Assembly (NCBI GenBank): GCA_934725835.1
Contig: CAKVCR010000003.1
Span: forward strand, 1 to 46,082
Direction of reading: 5' to 3'
DNA from: an uncultured Odoribacter sp.
Lineage (GTDB): Bacteria; Bacteroidota; Bacteroidia; Bacteroidales; Marinifilaceae
Length of the DNA: 46,082 nt
Under the pieces are notes generated by a model, which saw only the letters and a program-made list of their open reading frames with translations, was not told the origin of the DNA and did no database searches. Of this stretch, positions 31,002-38,359 are shown in pieces. The translations under genes were made by a program, and so were the position numbers. Each line of letters starts with the position of its first letter. The first letter of the stretch is position 1.

Positions 31002-31460
31002 ATGTCATTGACTGTTCTTCTGCTGATCGCTGTGCTGGCGCTGATTCCATGCGCCGCACAGCCGCGCCGGAGTGGTTCCGGGAAATCGCGTCAGCGCGTG
31101 GCGCGCATTCGCATTCATCCATCCACGCGCGCCGCGCCGATAGACGAAACCGCCGCCGAGGATATGCAAGAAACAATCAACGCATTCGCCGAATACGGCA
31201 TAGCATTAACCCAGCGCGCGGATTTCGCGATGAAAGAATCTAAACGACAGCGCCGGAATGCGGACATTTTGCGCTGTGAATTGGATTCCGAAGCGCTGAC
31301 GTACAAGAAGCGTCAAGCATTGGAAAAGCAGCTAGCCGCCGCCGAGCGCGCGGAGGTGAAGAACAACGCCGATGCAATGCACCTGTACGCGCAGGCGCAA
31401 GTCCAATACGCAAAAGCGCGAAAAATGGAAGAAAAGGCGCGAAATAGCGCCCCTATATAA
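31002..31460 (+). CDS. Protein with N-terminal membrane segment and coiled coil, 152 aa
   Basis: ATG 31002 after AAAGGGGG. Residues 1-19 form a signal or anchor helix (MSLTVLLLIAVLALIPCAAQ). A basic stretch (PRRSGSGKSRQRVARIRIH) follows, then a long coiled coil from about 55 to the end (MKESKRQRRNADILRCELDS). The cell topology would place most of it in the cytoplasm or outside, depending on signal use. No family. Confidence 0.7.
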   Translation: MSLTVLLLIAVLALIPCAAQPRRSGSGKSRQRVARIRIHPSTRAAPIDETAAEDMQETINAFAEYGIALTQRADFAMKESKRQRRNADILRCELDSEALTYKKRQALEKQLAAAERAEVKNNADAMHLYAQAQVQYAKARKMEEKARNSAPI

Positions 31461-31471
31461 GGAGGTAATAC

Positions 31472-31675
31472 ATGTCATATTATAATCAAACGTCGCTAAA
31501 GGCAGATACGAAATACAAAAAAGCGAATATTATTAAAGTGAACATGTCGTTAAACCGCAATACAGATAGCGATATACTGTCGTATATTGCTACGATTGAC
31601 AACAAGCAGGGCTATTTAAAACGCTTAATCCGCGAAGACATAGCGCGCCGCGCAAAGGAAGAACCGGGGGAATAA
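31472..31675 (+). CDS. Ribbon-helix-helix-like small protein
   Basis: 67 residues from ATG 31472 after AAGGAGGTAA. The central part IIKVNMSLNRNTDSDILSYI, then ATIDNKQGYLKRLIREDIA fits the small RHH-like proteins of mobile elements. It may control its own islet. It is the last forward gene, followed by a strong terminator. Confidence 0.75.
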   Translation: MSYYNQTSLKADTKYKKANIIKVNMSLNRNTDSDILSYIATIDNKQGYLKRLIREDIARRAKEEPGE

Positions 31676-31693
31676 CCCCCGGTTCTATTTTTT
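31661..31693 (+). terminator. Terminator of the forward islet
   Basis: GAACCGGGGG-aataa-CCCCCGGTTC followed by TATTTTTT. The stem overlaps the last codons of the forward gene and the T-run overlaps the end of the reverse gene. Confidence 0.9.
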
Positions 31694-32183
31694 ATGCCGG
31701 TTCGCTGTTTGACAGCGATTTGCCTACATTGTACAGCGCGCGGCCGTGCAGGTGGTACGCTGTATCTAACTCGATTCCCAAATCCACCGCGATCCGCGGA
31801 AACGTCCAGCCCAGCACATAGCGCCGTTGCATAACTTCGCGCTGTCTGCCGGAATGCAGCCCGTCAATCAGCTGCAAAACAGATTCAACCGATTCAGCAT
31901 ACAGCGCTACGCGATCGCACAGTTTATTCTGTAATTCGATCAACTGCGCAGTGGCATCCGCGCGTTTATCGCCATTAAAACCGGTCGGGCTGGTCGTCAC
32001 CTCGCGCAGCGTGGACGTGATCCGGGTACGCATGGCGTGCAGCCGCTCCATTTCCTCCAGCATGGCAGCAATTTCGCGTTCTTTCCATAGGACTTCGGAT
32101 AATACGATCTTCGCCTTTTCCGAATACGGATTCGATGGCTTCCGGTGCAACATGATTCGGTTATCTTTCTGCCTTATTTCCAT
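31692..32183 (-). CDS. Sigma-70 region 4-like late transcription regulator (DUF1492/ArpU type)
   Basis: 163 residues from ATG 32183 after GGGGTGAGC. The C-terminus has an HTH of sigma region 4 type: LHSGRQREVMQRRYVLGWTF, then PRIAVDLGIELDTAYHLHGR. The N-terminus is helical. It is the last gene of the early operon and nearest to the late promoter, the usual place of the regulator that activates late genes. ATG 32153 is an alternative start. Confidence 0.8.
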   Translation of the reverse strand: MEIRQKDNRIMLHRKPSNPYSEKAKIVLSEVLWKEREIAAMLEEMERLHAMRTRITSTLREVTTSPTGFNGDKRADATAQLIELQNKLCDRVALYAESVESVLQLIDGLHSGRQREVMQRRYVLGWTFPRIAVDLGIELDTAYHLHGRALYNVGKSLSNSEPA

Positions 32184-32218
32184 TCGCTCACCCCTTTTAA
32201 ATCGCCCTGTGGCGGGCT

Positions 32219-32362
32219 TTATTCGTCCTCGGACGTTCTGCCCAGTAGGGATATAATGCCGTGCATAATGCCTTTTAGCGTGCCTATGATCACATTGTAT
32301 ACAGTGACAGCCGCCGCCAGCCCCAGACCGAATTTAACACCTACCAGAATCGCATTAATCAT
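32219..32362 (-). CDS. Small transmembrane protein, 47 aa
   Basis: Between the MazG and sigma-like genes. ATG 32362 lies nine bases from GGGGGG; ATG 32368 is an alternative. One hydrophobic helix (FGLGLAAAVTVYNVIIGTLK) with flanking IMHGIISLLGR and an acidic end. It overlaps the MazG stop. No family. Confidence 0.6.
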   Translation of the reverse strand: MINAILVGVKFGLGLAAAVTVYNVIIGTLKGIMHGIISLLGRTSEDE

Positions 32363-32840
32363 CGTCATTATCCCCCCATATTCTGTTTGCATCAATCAAC
32401 GGTTTCAACGACAGGCGGAATATATCCGTTACGATTCGTATCCATTCGTCGCGATCGAATCCGTTTAGGTTCTTCCTTTCTGCGCTTTCTGCGCTTTTCG
32501 CGGGCGCTTTCTGCGGCTTGTCGCGCGAAATCAGCCGTTCTGCCATCCTTTCGCGCTTACATTCTATGATGTTGTACATCTTTTCTGCCTGGACGGCGTT
32601 CAGATCGCAGTTCGCAATTCCGGTCATAACGAATACATCTGCCAATTCTTCGATGTAATGTTCCATTGCGTCTTCCAGCTTCTCCGGCGTTTCGCCGTTC
32701 TGCGCCCGCACAACCTTCAGCGCCGCCTGCGCCAGTTCTGCGCATTCCTCGGCCAGTTGGCGATACAGGTAATCCGGCGTTTTTCGTTCGCGAATGAGAT
32801 TCAACAGGTCGCGGCTTATTAATGGTGTTTTCTGTCCCAT
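32355..32840 (-). CDS. MazG-like nucleotide pyrophosphohydrolase
   Basis: 161 residues. The MazG signature is readable: EECAELAQAALK near 30-41 and EELADVFVMTGIA near 64-76, which supply the metal-binding Glu/Asp set. C-terminal extension (from about 105) is basic, then DRDEWIRIVTDIFRLSL. It probably hydrolyses (d)NTPs or alarmones during phage growth. It follows a lipoprotein gene in the early operon. Confidence 0.85.
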   Translation of the reverse strand: MGQKTPLISRDLLNLIRERKTPDYLYRQLAEECAELAQAALKVVRAQNGETPEKLEDAMEHYIEELADVFVMTGIANCDLNAVQAEKMYNIIECKRERMAERLISRDKPQKAPAKSAESAERKNLNGFDRDEWIRIVTDIFRLSLKPLIDANRIWGDNDDD

Positions 32841-32854
32841 TATTGCACCTCCTA

Positions 32855-33247
32855 TTATTTTACGATTTCGATATCCGGCAGGATATGGGGGTTGAAATAC
32901 ATCTTGTAATGATACGGATCAGCATATGTTCCTGTGATATCCTCGACTACGTACAGGGTATAATCATTCAGATATACATAATTTTTCTTGTACGTATTTG
33001 CGCCCGTCTTGACGGTTACAACCAATTCATGCGAACTATTATTGCTGATCGACATATAGCCTTCTGCGACAAGTATGATATTATCCGTCCTCGCGTTATA
33101 CACAGCGATCTTCCGCAGACTGTTGAAATAATCGGCCTGCTTGCTGATATTTCGGTTTACTTTTGTGGCTTCTGACGCGCAGCCGCAAAGCATAATCGCG
33201 GTCAGAATCAATGCCAACGCTGCAATAATTGCGATTGCCTTCTTCAT
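32855..33247 (-). CDS. Lipoprotein, 130 aa
   Basis: Signal peptide MKKAIAIIAALALILTAIML ends in the lipobox LCGC (Cys about 22). The mature domain is beta-rich (KTGANTYKKNYVYLNDYTLY). It would be anchored outside the membrane. Phage lipoproteins are often superinfection exclusion factors, though this one lies in the early operon. I do not recognise the family. Confidence 0.8.
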   Translation of the reverse strand: MKKAIAIIAALALILTAIMLCGCASEATKVNRNISKQADYFNSLRKIAVYNARTDNIILVAEGYMSISNNSSHELVVTVKTGANTYKKNYVYLNDYTLYVVEDITGTYADPYHYKMYFNPHILPDIEIVK

Positions 33248-33248
33248 G

Positions 33249-33452
33249 TTAGTTCTCCTTTCGTTTGTCGTGCAGATAGTAATACTGAATCATGATATCC
33301 ACCACATGCTTTGCGGTTTCTGCGCTTGCAATGTTGGTTTTCAGCAGCTTATCATCGTCCATAATATCCCACGTTGCGCGCGCAGGATTCAATGCGGTCG
33401 GATGCCGCGCATGAATGATGGTATAGCCGCGGTAATTGAATGACGTTCCCAT
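33249..33452 (-). CDS. Hypothetical protein, 67 aa
   Basis: Start ATG 33452 after GGAGGGAAATA. The sequence MGTSFNYRGYTIIHARHPTA, then WDIMDDDKLLKTNIAS, then TAKHVVDIMIQYY looks like a compact alpha/beta domain. It lies one base before the lipoprotein start. No function. Confidence 0.7.
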   Translation of the reverse strand: MGTSFNYRGYTIIHARHPTALNPARATWDIMDDDKLLKTNIASAETAKHVVDIMIQYYYLHDKRKEN

Positions 33453-33484
33453 TATTTCCCTCCGTTAATTCGTGATATAGCCCT

Positions 33485-34027
33485 TCAGCATTTCGCTTCG
33501 CGCTTTTTCATAGAAATTCCGGTCGATTTCGAATCCGTATGCGTTTCTACCCAATTCTGCCGCCGCGCGCAATGTACTTCCGCTTCCGGCGCAGGCTGAT
33601 TCGTTTCCTCTGCGCGGGCTTTGCGGTAACTGTCATCAAATTTATGAACGATTTCCTCTGCGTGGGCTTTGTAGTAACTGTCCTCGAATTTATGAACAAG
33701 TTTTCTGACACGCGTGCTATTCCCGTAAACCTTCTTCGCCAATGCGGCGGTAAAACCGTGGTACATGTCGAATGGCTCTTCGCTCATCGTCTTGACAACC
33801 GTCTTCGTGCCATCACCCCAGAATACAATCGTAGCTGGAGGGTTGAAGATTACTTTTTGCACATCAACGGAGTTCATTGTCGTATTGCGATCTTCTTGGC
33901 GACAACCGTATGCCTGTCGAATAGCATCTGCTATCAGATCGTGCGTGATGGTCGGGATGATACCTTTATTCAGCATGTTGTCAACCAAACGAAGCAGATT
34001 ATTGTAGGTGATTACATCTATGTTCAT
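33485..34027 (-). CDS. Hypothetical phage protein with internal 16-aa duplication
   Basis: 180 residues. The middle VIFNPPATIVFWGDGTKTVV, then AALAKKVYGNST is a pattern I have seen in many siphophage early proteins of unknown function. Near residues 109-141 a tandem duplication (VHKFEDSYYKAHAEE then VHKFDDSYRKARAEE) matches a 48-base DNA repeat at about 33603-33700. The tail is basic. Function unknown. Confidence 0.75.
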   Translation of the reverse strand: MNIDVITYNNLLRLVDNMLNKGIIPTITHDLIADAIRQAYGCRQEDRNTTMNSVDVQKVIFNPPATIVFWGDGTKTVVKTMSEEPFDMYHGFTAALAKKVYGNSTRVRKLVHKFEDSYYKAHAEEIVHKFDDSYRKARAEETNQPAPEAEVHCARRQNWVETHTDSKSTGISMKKREAKC

Positions 34028-34177
34028 TTATTTATCCCTCCCGTAGAAATAATTGTTCGTAATGCTGATCGTACTAAATTCATGCGTCGTTTTCGGCAGT
34101 TTATCGCGGTACAGCTCACATCGCGTTCTGCGTTCGATCGGCGCTTCTGCGCTTTCGATGTAATCCAGCAGTGTCAT
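34028..34177 (-). CDS. Small protein, 49 aa
   Basis: ATG 34177 follows GGGGGAATACAT; the longer frame to 34225 is inside the previous gene. The product begins MTLLDYIESAEAPIERRTRC and ends NNYFYGRDK. The ATG overlaps the stop of the upstream gene by four bases, typical of coupled genes. No family. Confidence 0.6.
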   Translation of the reverse strand: MTLLDYIESAEAPIERRTRCELYRDKLPKTTHEFSTISITNNYFYGRDK

Positions 34178-34668
34178 ATGTATTCCCCCATATTGCATCT
34201 TGCGGCGACGTCGCGATAATCGCATATTCCGTCCTTGCGCAGTGTCTCCGGCGGGGCGATTCGCATGAGCACCTTCCGCATCGCGCAGCCCTTCGATTCG
34301 GCGGGATTCTTCAGGCAGATCGCGCAGCAGCCCTCCATCGCGCGGTTGATCAGGAACCGCAGATCGTCGTTATCGACAACTTGGCTGTACGCGCCCTTCG
34401 TCAGCGCGGGCTTCGGTCGGATGATCACCTCGCCGACCGCGCACAGCCGCGCCATGTGGCGGATCGTCTTTTCCGGCAAGGTATCGTACACCGCATCGAT
34501 CACATTTTCCGTCATTTTCAATGCCAATCGGTAATTGCGCCATCCGTTCGGGATGGATTGCAACCGTTCTTTCAATGCTTGCTCGTTGGCGTTCAACTGC
34601 GCATCCAGACCGGCCAGAAATTCAATCGCGTGGACTTCCCGCGCGTTTGCTTCCGTAATTTTGCTCAT
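34174..34668 (-). CDS. Cys-rich early protein (DUF5651-like)
   Basis: 164 residues, ribosome site AAAGGAG. The C-terminal half has CCAICLKNPAESKGCAMRKV and GICDYRDVAARCN, a four-to-six Cys set that may bind zinc or iron-sulphur. I tentatively connect it with DUF5651 phage proteins, from memory. The N-terminal half is helical. Function unknown. Confidence 0.7.
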   Translation of the reverse strand: MSKITEANAREVHAIEFLAGLDAQLNANEQALKERLQSIPNGWRNYRLALKMTENVIDAVYDTLPEKTIRHMARLCAVGEVIIRPKPALTKGAYSQVVDNDDLRFLINRAMEGCCAICLKNPAESKGCAMRKVLMRIAPPETLRKDGICDYRDVAARCNMGEYI

Positions 34669-34891
34669 TGTTCAATCTCCTTTCCAAAATGCTCACGCAG
34701 GAATCCAATATGTCGCGCTCCTGCCGCATCGCGTTGAATTCGCGGGACAGAATCTCATGCCGCGCCTGTACGAATCGGATTCGGCGCGCGTACCGGTCGC
34801 GGTCGTGCTCCGCTTTTTGCAATTTCCGGCGCGTTTCCGCGTGGGCACGGCGTTCCAGATACAGCAGCGTCTGCATATAGTTCTCGGTCAT
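34622..34891 (-). CDS. Coiled-coil protein, 89 aa
   Basis: Nearly one continuous basic coiled coil (RRAHAETRRKLQKAEHDRDR) with an end containing CVSILERRLNNEQNYGS. It overlaps the next gene by 47 bases in a different frame, unusually long for this genome. Start ATG 34891 overlaps the stop of the gene before it. Confidence 0.6.
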   Translation of the reverse strand: MTENYMQTLLYLERRAHAETRRKLQKAEHDRDRYARRIRFVQARHEILSREFNAMRQERDILDSCVSILERRLNNEQNYGSKRAGSPRD

Positions 34892-35103
34892 CGATAGACC
34901 CTCCCCGTGATACGGTCGCGGATTTCGATGCGCGCCAACAGATCATATCCGCTTTGATCGATGATCGTTTTGAGCGACCGGATAAAATACTGCACGCGCA
35001 GATCAACGTCATCGTGCTGCTTCTGGATCGTGGACAGCGCCGTGTAGGCGGTGGGGTCTAAACATCCGCTGGGGTTGCGGATCGGGATTTCTTTGTGGCT
35101 CAT
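34888..35103 (-). CDS. Hypothetical protein, 71 aa
   Basis: Start ATG 35103 after GGGAGGTG; the upstream extension to 35262 lies in the ThyX-like gene. It begins MSHKEIPIRNPSGCLDPTAY and has a helical rest (FIRSLKTIIDQSGYDLLARI). The ATG overlaps the ThyX-like stop by four bases. Small proteins starting with similar NPSG-C-DPTAY motifs occur beside phage replication genes (from memory). Confidence 0.7.
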   Translation of the reverse strand: MSHKEIPIRNPSGCLDPTAYTALSTIQKQHDDVDLRVQYFIRSLKTIIDQSGYDLLARIEIRDRITGRVYR

Positions 35104-35636
35104 GATCTTGCACACCTCCCGCACGGCTCCGGTTCGTGGCAGACGCCGCCATGATAGATGCACATCGGGACGAGGAACGGCGCAATCGCGGGACATGCGC
35201 GCGCTGCTTCGATGCAAATCTGATCCATAACCTTCCGCGTATTCTCGGCGGCTTTCGCGCACAGGCGCTTGTTCGCGATAGCCATGAGTTCCTCGGCGTT
35301 GCAGTATAGAATCATATCGACGGGCGTATTTCGCGGCGCTGCATCGCCGTCCATGGCGCTCTGCCGGTCGTTGCGCAAAGAACTGATAAACGGCTGGGCG
35401 TGGACGTGGCGGGCAAAGTGCGTCGCGGTGTTCGATGGGATGTTTTCGATCAAAAACGCGAAATTCAAAACGCGGATCGGGCTATGCCGCGCGCGGAGCA
35501 TATCGGCAATCAGCTGCTTGGACGGAGGCGATGCGGGCTTTTCTGGCTTTCCTGCGGTGATGCGGCACGCCCATTTGAACAGCGTCAGTTCGCGTTCTTC
35601 GGGGTAGTAAATGGCGGTGACTTTGGTTTCGGGCAT
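35100..35636 (-). CDS. ThyX-like flavin-dependent thymidylate synthase
   Basis: 178 residues. The stretch RHSPIRVLNFAFLIENIPSN, then ATHFARHVHAQPFISSLRND follows the ThyX pattern of substrate and FAD loops. The signature RHRx7S is changed to RHVHAQPFISS. The protein is shorter than the usual 210-250 residues. It may still make dTMP for phage DNA, or be a degenerate or diverged form. Cys-rich end (CGRCARS). It lies amid small zinc-type genes. Confidence 0.7.
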   Translation of the reverse strand: MPETKVTAIYYPEERELTLFKWACRITAGKPEKPASPPSKQLIADMLRARHSPIRVLNFAFLIENIPSNTATHFARHVHAQPFISSLRNDRQSAMDGDAAPRNTPVDMILYCNAEELMAIANKRLCAKAAENTRKVMDQICIEAARACPAIAPFLVPMCIYHGGVCHEPEPCGRCARS

Positions 35637-35651
35637 GTTTATGTACTCCTT

Positions 35652-35888
35652 TCATTTTCCTGCGAAATAGTAAATGATTCGGCAGATGATCGCGGCATAG
35701 GCGATCCATGAGAGGATGATCGCCGACCATTTGAGGAATCGCTCCGAACGGCTGGGCTTCGGCGGGGTGGCGGGCGACGGCTCAAACGCCTCGTATCCGC
35801 CGCCCTCGCGGCATTCATCTTCGACGTTCAGGCGGCAATCGATGCCGCCGACGCTGTTCTTGCAGCGTTCGCACGGAGTGTGAATCAT
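35652..35888 (-). CDS. Small Cys-rich protein with C-terminal membrane helix
   Basis: 78 residues. The head has CERCKNSVGGIDCRLNVEDE plus another Cys, a pattern shared with the gene at 41224-41439 (both include EAGGGYEAWEP-like EGGGYEAFEP). One TM helix follows (FLKWSAIILSWIAYAAIICR). The short shared module is probably a zinc-binding motif. Stop and start overlap with the next gene. Confidence 0.65.
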   Translation of the reverse strand: MIHTPCERCKNSVGGIDCRLNVEDECREGGGYEAFEPSPATPPKPSRSERFLKWSAIILSWIAYAAIICRIIYYFAGK

Positions 35889-36205
35889 GGTTGATCATCC
35901 TCCTCTACCATTTTCGCGCCACAGTTCGGGCAATAGTTTGCACCATGAAGATCAAACGCTTCGCAACCGCATAAACTGCACGAATTCCACGGCATTATAT
36001 CGTCCTCGTGATATATCCATTTTCCATGCCGCACCGGCTCTGCATCAATGGTGGGCATAATACCGATGGTGCTGATTACATTGAAAATCGGGCAATTTTC
36101 GCTCAATGGCGATTTGCATCTCACGCCGTCATAGTAGGTGCAACCCTCACAATAGTGTTCTTTAAGCACGCTCAGCAGTTTCTTCCGGCTGATTAAATCG
36201 TTCAT
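35885..36205 (-). CDS. Zinc-ribbon protein, 106 aa
   Basis: Two Cys clusters: CEGCTYYDGVRCKSPLSENC near 19-38 and CSLCGCEAFDLHGANYCPNC near 76-95, with RHGKWIYHEDD before the second. This is a very common phage early protein of Firmicutes (from memory) with no known function. It probably binds zinc. ATGA coupling on both sides. Confidence 0.75.
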   Translation of the reverse strand: MNDLISRKKLLSVLKEHYCEGCTYYDGVRCKSPLSENCPIFNVISTIGIMPTIDAEPVRHGKWIYHEDDIMPWNSCSLCGCEAFDLHGANYCPNCGAKMVEEDDQP

Positions 36206-36318
36206 TCGTCCTCATCCTCCAAATCCATCTTCGCGCCGCAATGCGGGCAAAAGCAAGTCAGTCGCTCGCGCCCCAGAAGGTCTTGTAGGGCTAATATAAC
36301 TCGCTTAGAATTACCCAT
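36202..36318 (-). CDS. Mini zinc-knuckle protein, 38 aa
   Basis: ATG 36318 directly follows the stop of the upstream gene, with GAGGATGA as ribosome site. Only MGNSKRVILALQDLLGRERL, then TCFCPHCGAKMDLEDEDE. The CxCPHCGAKM end looks like half of a zinc ribbon similar to its neighbour. Its TGA overlaps the next ATG (ATGA), which supports it as real. Confidence 0.6.
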   Translation of the reverse strand: MGNSKRVILALQDLLGRERLTCFCPHCGAKMDLEDEDE

Positions 36319-36546
36319 TTATTCATCCTCCGTTTCATCGGGTACTTGATATAAATCGGCGTACTGTCGCTGAACATCCACAACGTCATAATCCGAACTG
36401 CATACATCCTCAATGATCATTCGCAGGGAATTCTCGGTGCTGATGATCAGCCTTTTCTTTATGTCCTCGAACGTAAATTTTTCCAGAAGATCATCCGGAT
36501 AGTTAAAATCAATCGTGACCGTCGCGACGTATCGACCTTTAATCAT
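36319..36546 (-). CDS. Hypothetical protein, 75 aa
   Basis: Starts MIKGRYVATVTIDFNYPDDL and continues with FEDIKKRLIISTENSLRMII, an alpha/beta pattern. It overlaps the upstream gene by eight bases. No function is recognised. Confidence 0.7.
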   Translation of the reverse strand: MIKGRYVATVTIDFNYPDDLLEKFTFEDIKKRLIISTENSLRMIIEDVCSSDYDVVDVQRQYADLYQVPDETEDE

Positions 36547-36925
36547 GTTGTTCCTCCTTCGGTGGTTCGGGCAGCGGCGTCCAGTGGGTTATGTTCTCAT
36601 CCCACACATATGCCCAATCTGCAAAATCGAATTCGCCGTTGCTGTATCTCGCCTGATCCACGATTACGCCTCCTCCATCCCGGAAAGCAGCAATGACTTT
36701 CTGCCCGTCTTTCGGTAACCGTTCCTTCACGCTGATCCAGCACGGCTGCTGCGCTTTGAGCTGCTGGATGGCTTCGGCCGCGTCCAGAGCTACGTCAAAC
36801 ATCTTGCAAGTTCCACCGGGCCGATTGCATCCGTTCGGCTCCCCCCCATACGGGCAATGCCCGCACGTCGTTTCAACATCAGTCAACGCCAGCTCGATTG
36901 CTATGATTTCTTCAGGTGTCTTCAT
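36539..36925 (-). CDS. DUF551-domain protein, 128 aa
   Basis: The C-terminal half is a clear DUF551 module: WISVKERLPKDGQKVIAAFR and ITHWTPLPEPPKE (about 63-122). The N-terminal half has CGHCPYGGEPNGC and GGTCKMFD, a Cys set. DUF551 proteins are frequent in phages and of unknown role. It overlaps the end of the methylase by 14 bases. Confidence 0.8.
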   Translation of the reverse strand: MKTPEEIIAIELALTDVETTCGHCPYGGEPNGCNRPGGTCKMFDVALDAAEAIQQLKAQQPCWISVKERLPKDGQKVIAAFRDGGGVIVDQARYSNGEFDFADWAYVWDENITHWTPLPEPPKEEQHD

Positions 36926-38318
36926 TGTTTTTTATTCCTCCCATCAGTACTTCGGCGATCCCTTCCAGCACGAACGCCGCGCATGGAAGCGCGATTCCAT
37001 TGCCCCACATTTTGTACTCTGCACTATCCGTGTGCAGGGCGTTGTACCAGCGTACAAGCTGTTCACGCTTGACAAAGGGCTTGTAGCGCGTACCGTTGAT
37101 GGCAGCATATGTTTTCCGCACGTTCTCCCAGAAATCCGCTTCCACATCGTTCAGCGCGTCTTTTGCGTCTGGAACGCCCCAGCCGTCCGGGAAACCCTGT
37201 AGGCGGCAGCATTCCAGCGGCGTCAGGCGGCGGATGATGTACTTGCGCGGCGGTCTGCCGTGCTCAACAACCAGATCGCGAGGACTTTTGAAGTCTCGCG
37301 CCGCCATTATGGATGCTGTGCCATCAGCGGCATACTCCCCGATTTTCGGGTTGCGATATGTTGTGACCGCCGTGTAATCCGTCACACGGTTCTCGTGGTC
37401 GCCGGTCAGCGTCGGGACGTGCACCCCGTCGCCGTTCCCGCGTGCGTCGTAGCAGACGACGTTCTGTCCGCGGTCAATGCAGGGGGACGCATCCGCTTCT
37501 GCCATCAGCGTGTAGCACAAGTCTTCCCGCCACACCCTTCCGTTGCATCCGGCGGTATCTGCGCGGTCGATGCCGTTGCCTTGCAGGGCGTATATAGGGT
37601 TCAGGCGCCGAGCGCTACGGTTTCCTCCAGCGCTTCCCGAAGCATCGGCGGCAGCGCCTTGCCTCGGCGCTCTGCCCGCCGCAGAATCCCCGCACACGCT
37701 TTCGCGCTCAAACAGTATTTCTCCGGCGCGTCCGCCTGCAAAATCTGCCACAAGGTAGATTCTCTTACGGCGCTGGGGCACTCCCCAGTATTGCGCGTCG
37801 AGCGTTCGCCATGCAACAGAGTATCCAGTTCCCACAACTTCTCCGGCAGGAGCCCACTTTCCGTGCGCAGGTCCAGGAATTGATACTTTTTCGTCGCAGA
37901 CCCCTGCGAACGCTTCAAGGACGCACCGGAAGCCCTCGCCGTGATTGCTGCTGAACGCTCCGGGGACGTTCTCCCAGACCGCGTATTTTGGATATTCTCC
38001 ATTCGTTTTTTCCCTCATTTCTTTGATGATGCGGATGGCTTCATGGAACAGACCAGAGCGGGAGCCATCCAGCCCTGCTCGCTTCCCGGCCACGTTCATA
38101 TCCTGGCACGGGCTGCCAAACGTGATCACGTCCACCGGCTGCACCTTGTCGCCGTGAACCTCCGCGACATTCCCCAGATGTCGCATCTGCGGAAATCGTG
38201 AGCGCGTGACTGCGATCGGATACGGTTCAATCTCGCTTGCCCAGATCGGCGTGACGCCGTTCAATGCGCCCGCCAGCGGGAAGCCTCCGCTTCCGTCAAA
38301 CAAACTACCCAGTTTCAA
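36912..38318 (-). CDS. dcm: DNA (cytosine-5) methyltransferase
   Basis: 468 residues starting at TTG 38318, the codon placed best after AGGAGGGATAAG (a longer frame to 38480 lies within the upstream gene). Motif I LGSLFDGSGGFPLAG (4-18), PCQ loop GSPCQDMNVAGKR (69-81), ENV (116-118) and QYWGVPQRRKRIY (about 170-182). The target recognition part follows and the C-terminus has LTPLECCRLQGFPDGW. It should protect phage DNA. It contains an overlapping second gene candidate at 37601-38002. Confidence 0.92.
   Translation of the reverse strand: MKLGSLFDGSGGFPLAGALNGVTPIWASEIEPYPIAVTRSRFPQMRHLGNVAEVHGDKVQPVDVITFGSPCQDMNVAGKRAGLDGSRSGLFHEAIRIIKEMREKTNGEYPKYAVWENVPGAFSSNHGEGFRCVLEAFAGVCDEKVSIPGPAHGKWAPAGEVVGTGYSVAWRTLDAQYWGVPQRRKRIYLVADFAGGRAGEILFERESVCGDSAAGRAPRQGAAADASGSAGGNRSARRLNPIYALQGNGIDRADTAGCNGRVWREDLCYTLMAEADASPCIDRGQNVVCYDARGNGDGVHVPTLTGDHENRVTDYTAVTTYRNPKIGEYAADGTASIMAARDFKSPRDLVVEHGRPPRKYIIRRLTPLECCRLQGFPDGWGVPDAKDALNDVEADFWENVRKTYAAINGTRYKPFVKREQLVRWYNALHTDSAEYKMWGNGIALPCAAFVLEGIAEVLMGGIKNNEDT
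37601..38002 (-). CDS. Overprinted ORF inside the cytosine methylase gene, 133 aa
   Basis: In another reverse frame, ATG 38002 follows GAGGGA at eight bases. The product contains LDTLLHGERSTRNTGECPSA, then QILQADAPEKYCLSAKACAG and ILRRAERRGKALPPMLREAL. I recall this KYxLSxKACxGILRRA motif from frames overlapping or next to Dcm genes in other Gram-positive phages, which argues that it is translated and conserved. Both frames would be under constraint. Function unknown. Confidence 0.5.
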   Translation of the reverse strand: MENIQNTRSGRTSPERSAAITARASGASLKRSQGSATKKYQFLDLRTESGLLPEKLWELDTLLHGERSTRNTGECPSAVRESTLWQILQADAPEKYCLSAKACAGILRRAERRGKALPPMLREALEETVALGA

Positions 38319-38359
38319 CGTCTTATCCCTCCTTTTCAGCCATGGTTTGCCTACTCTTT

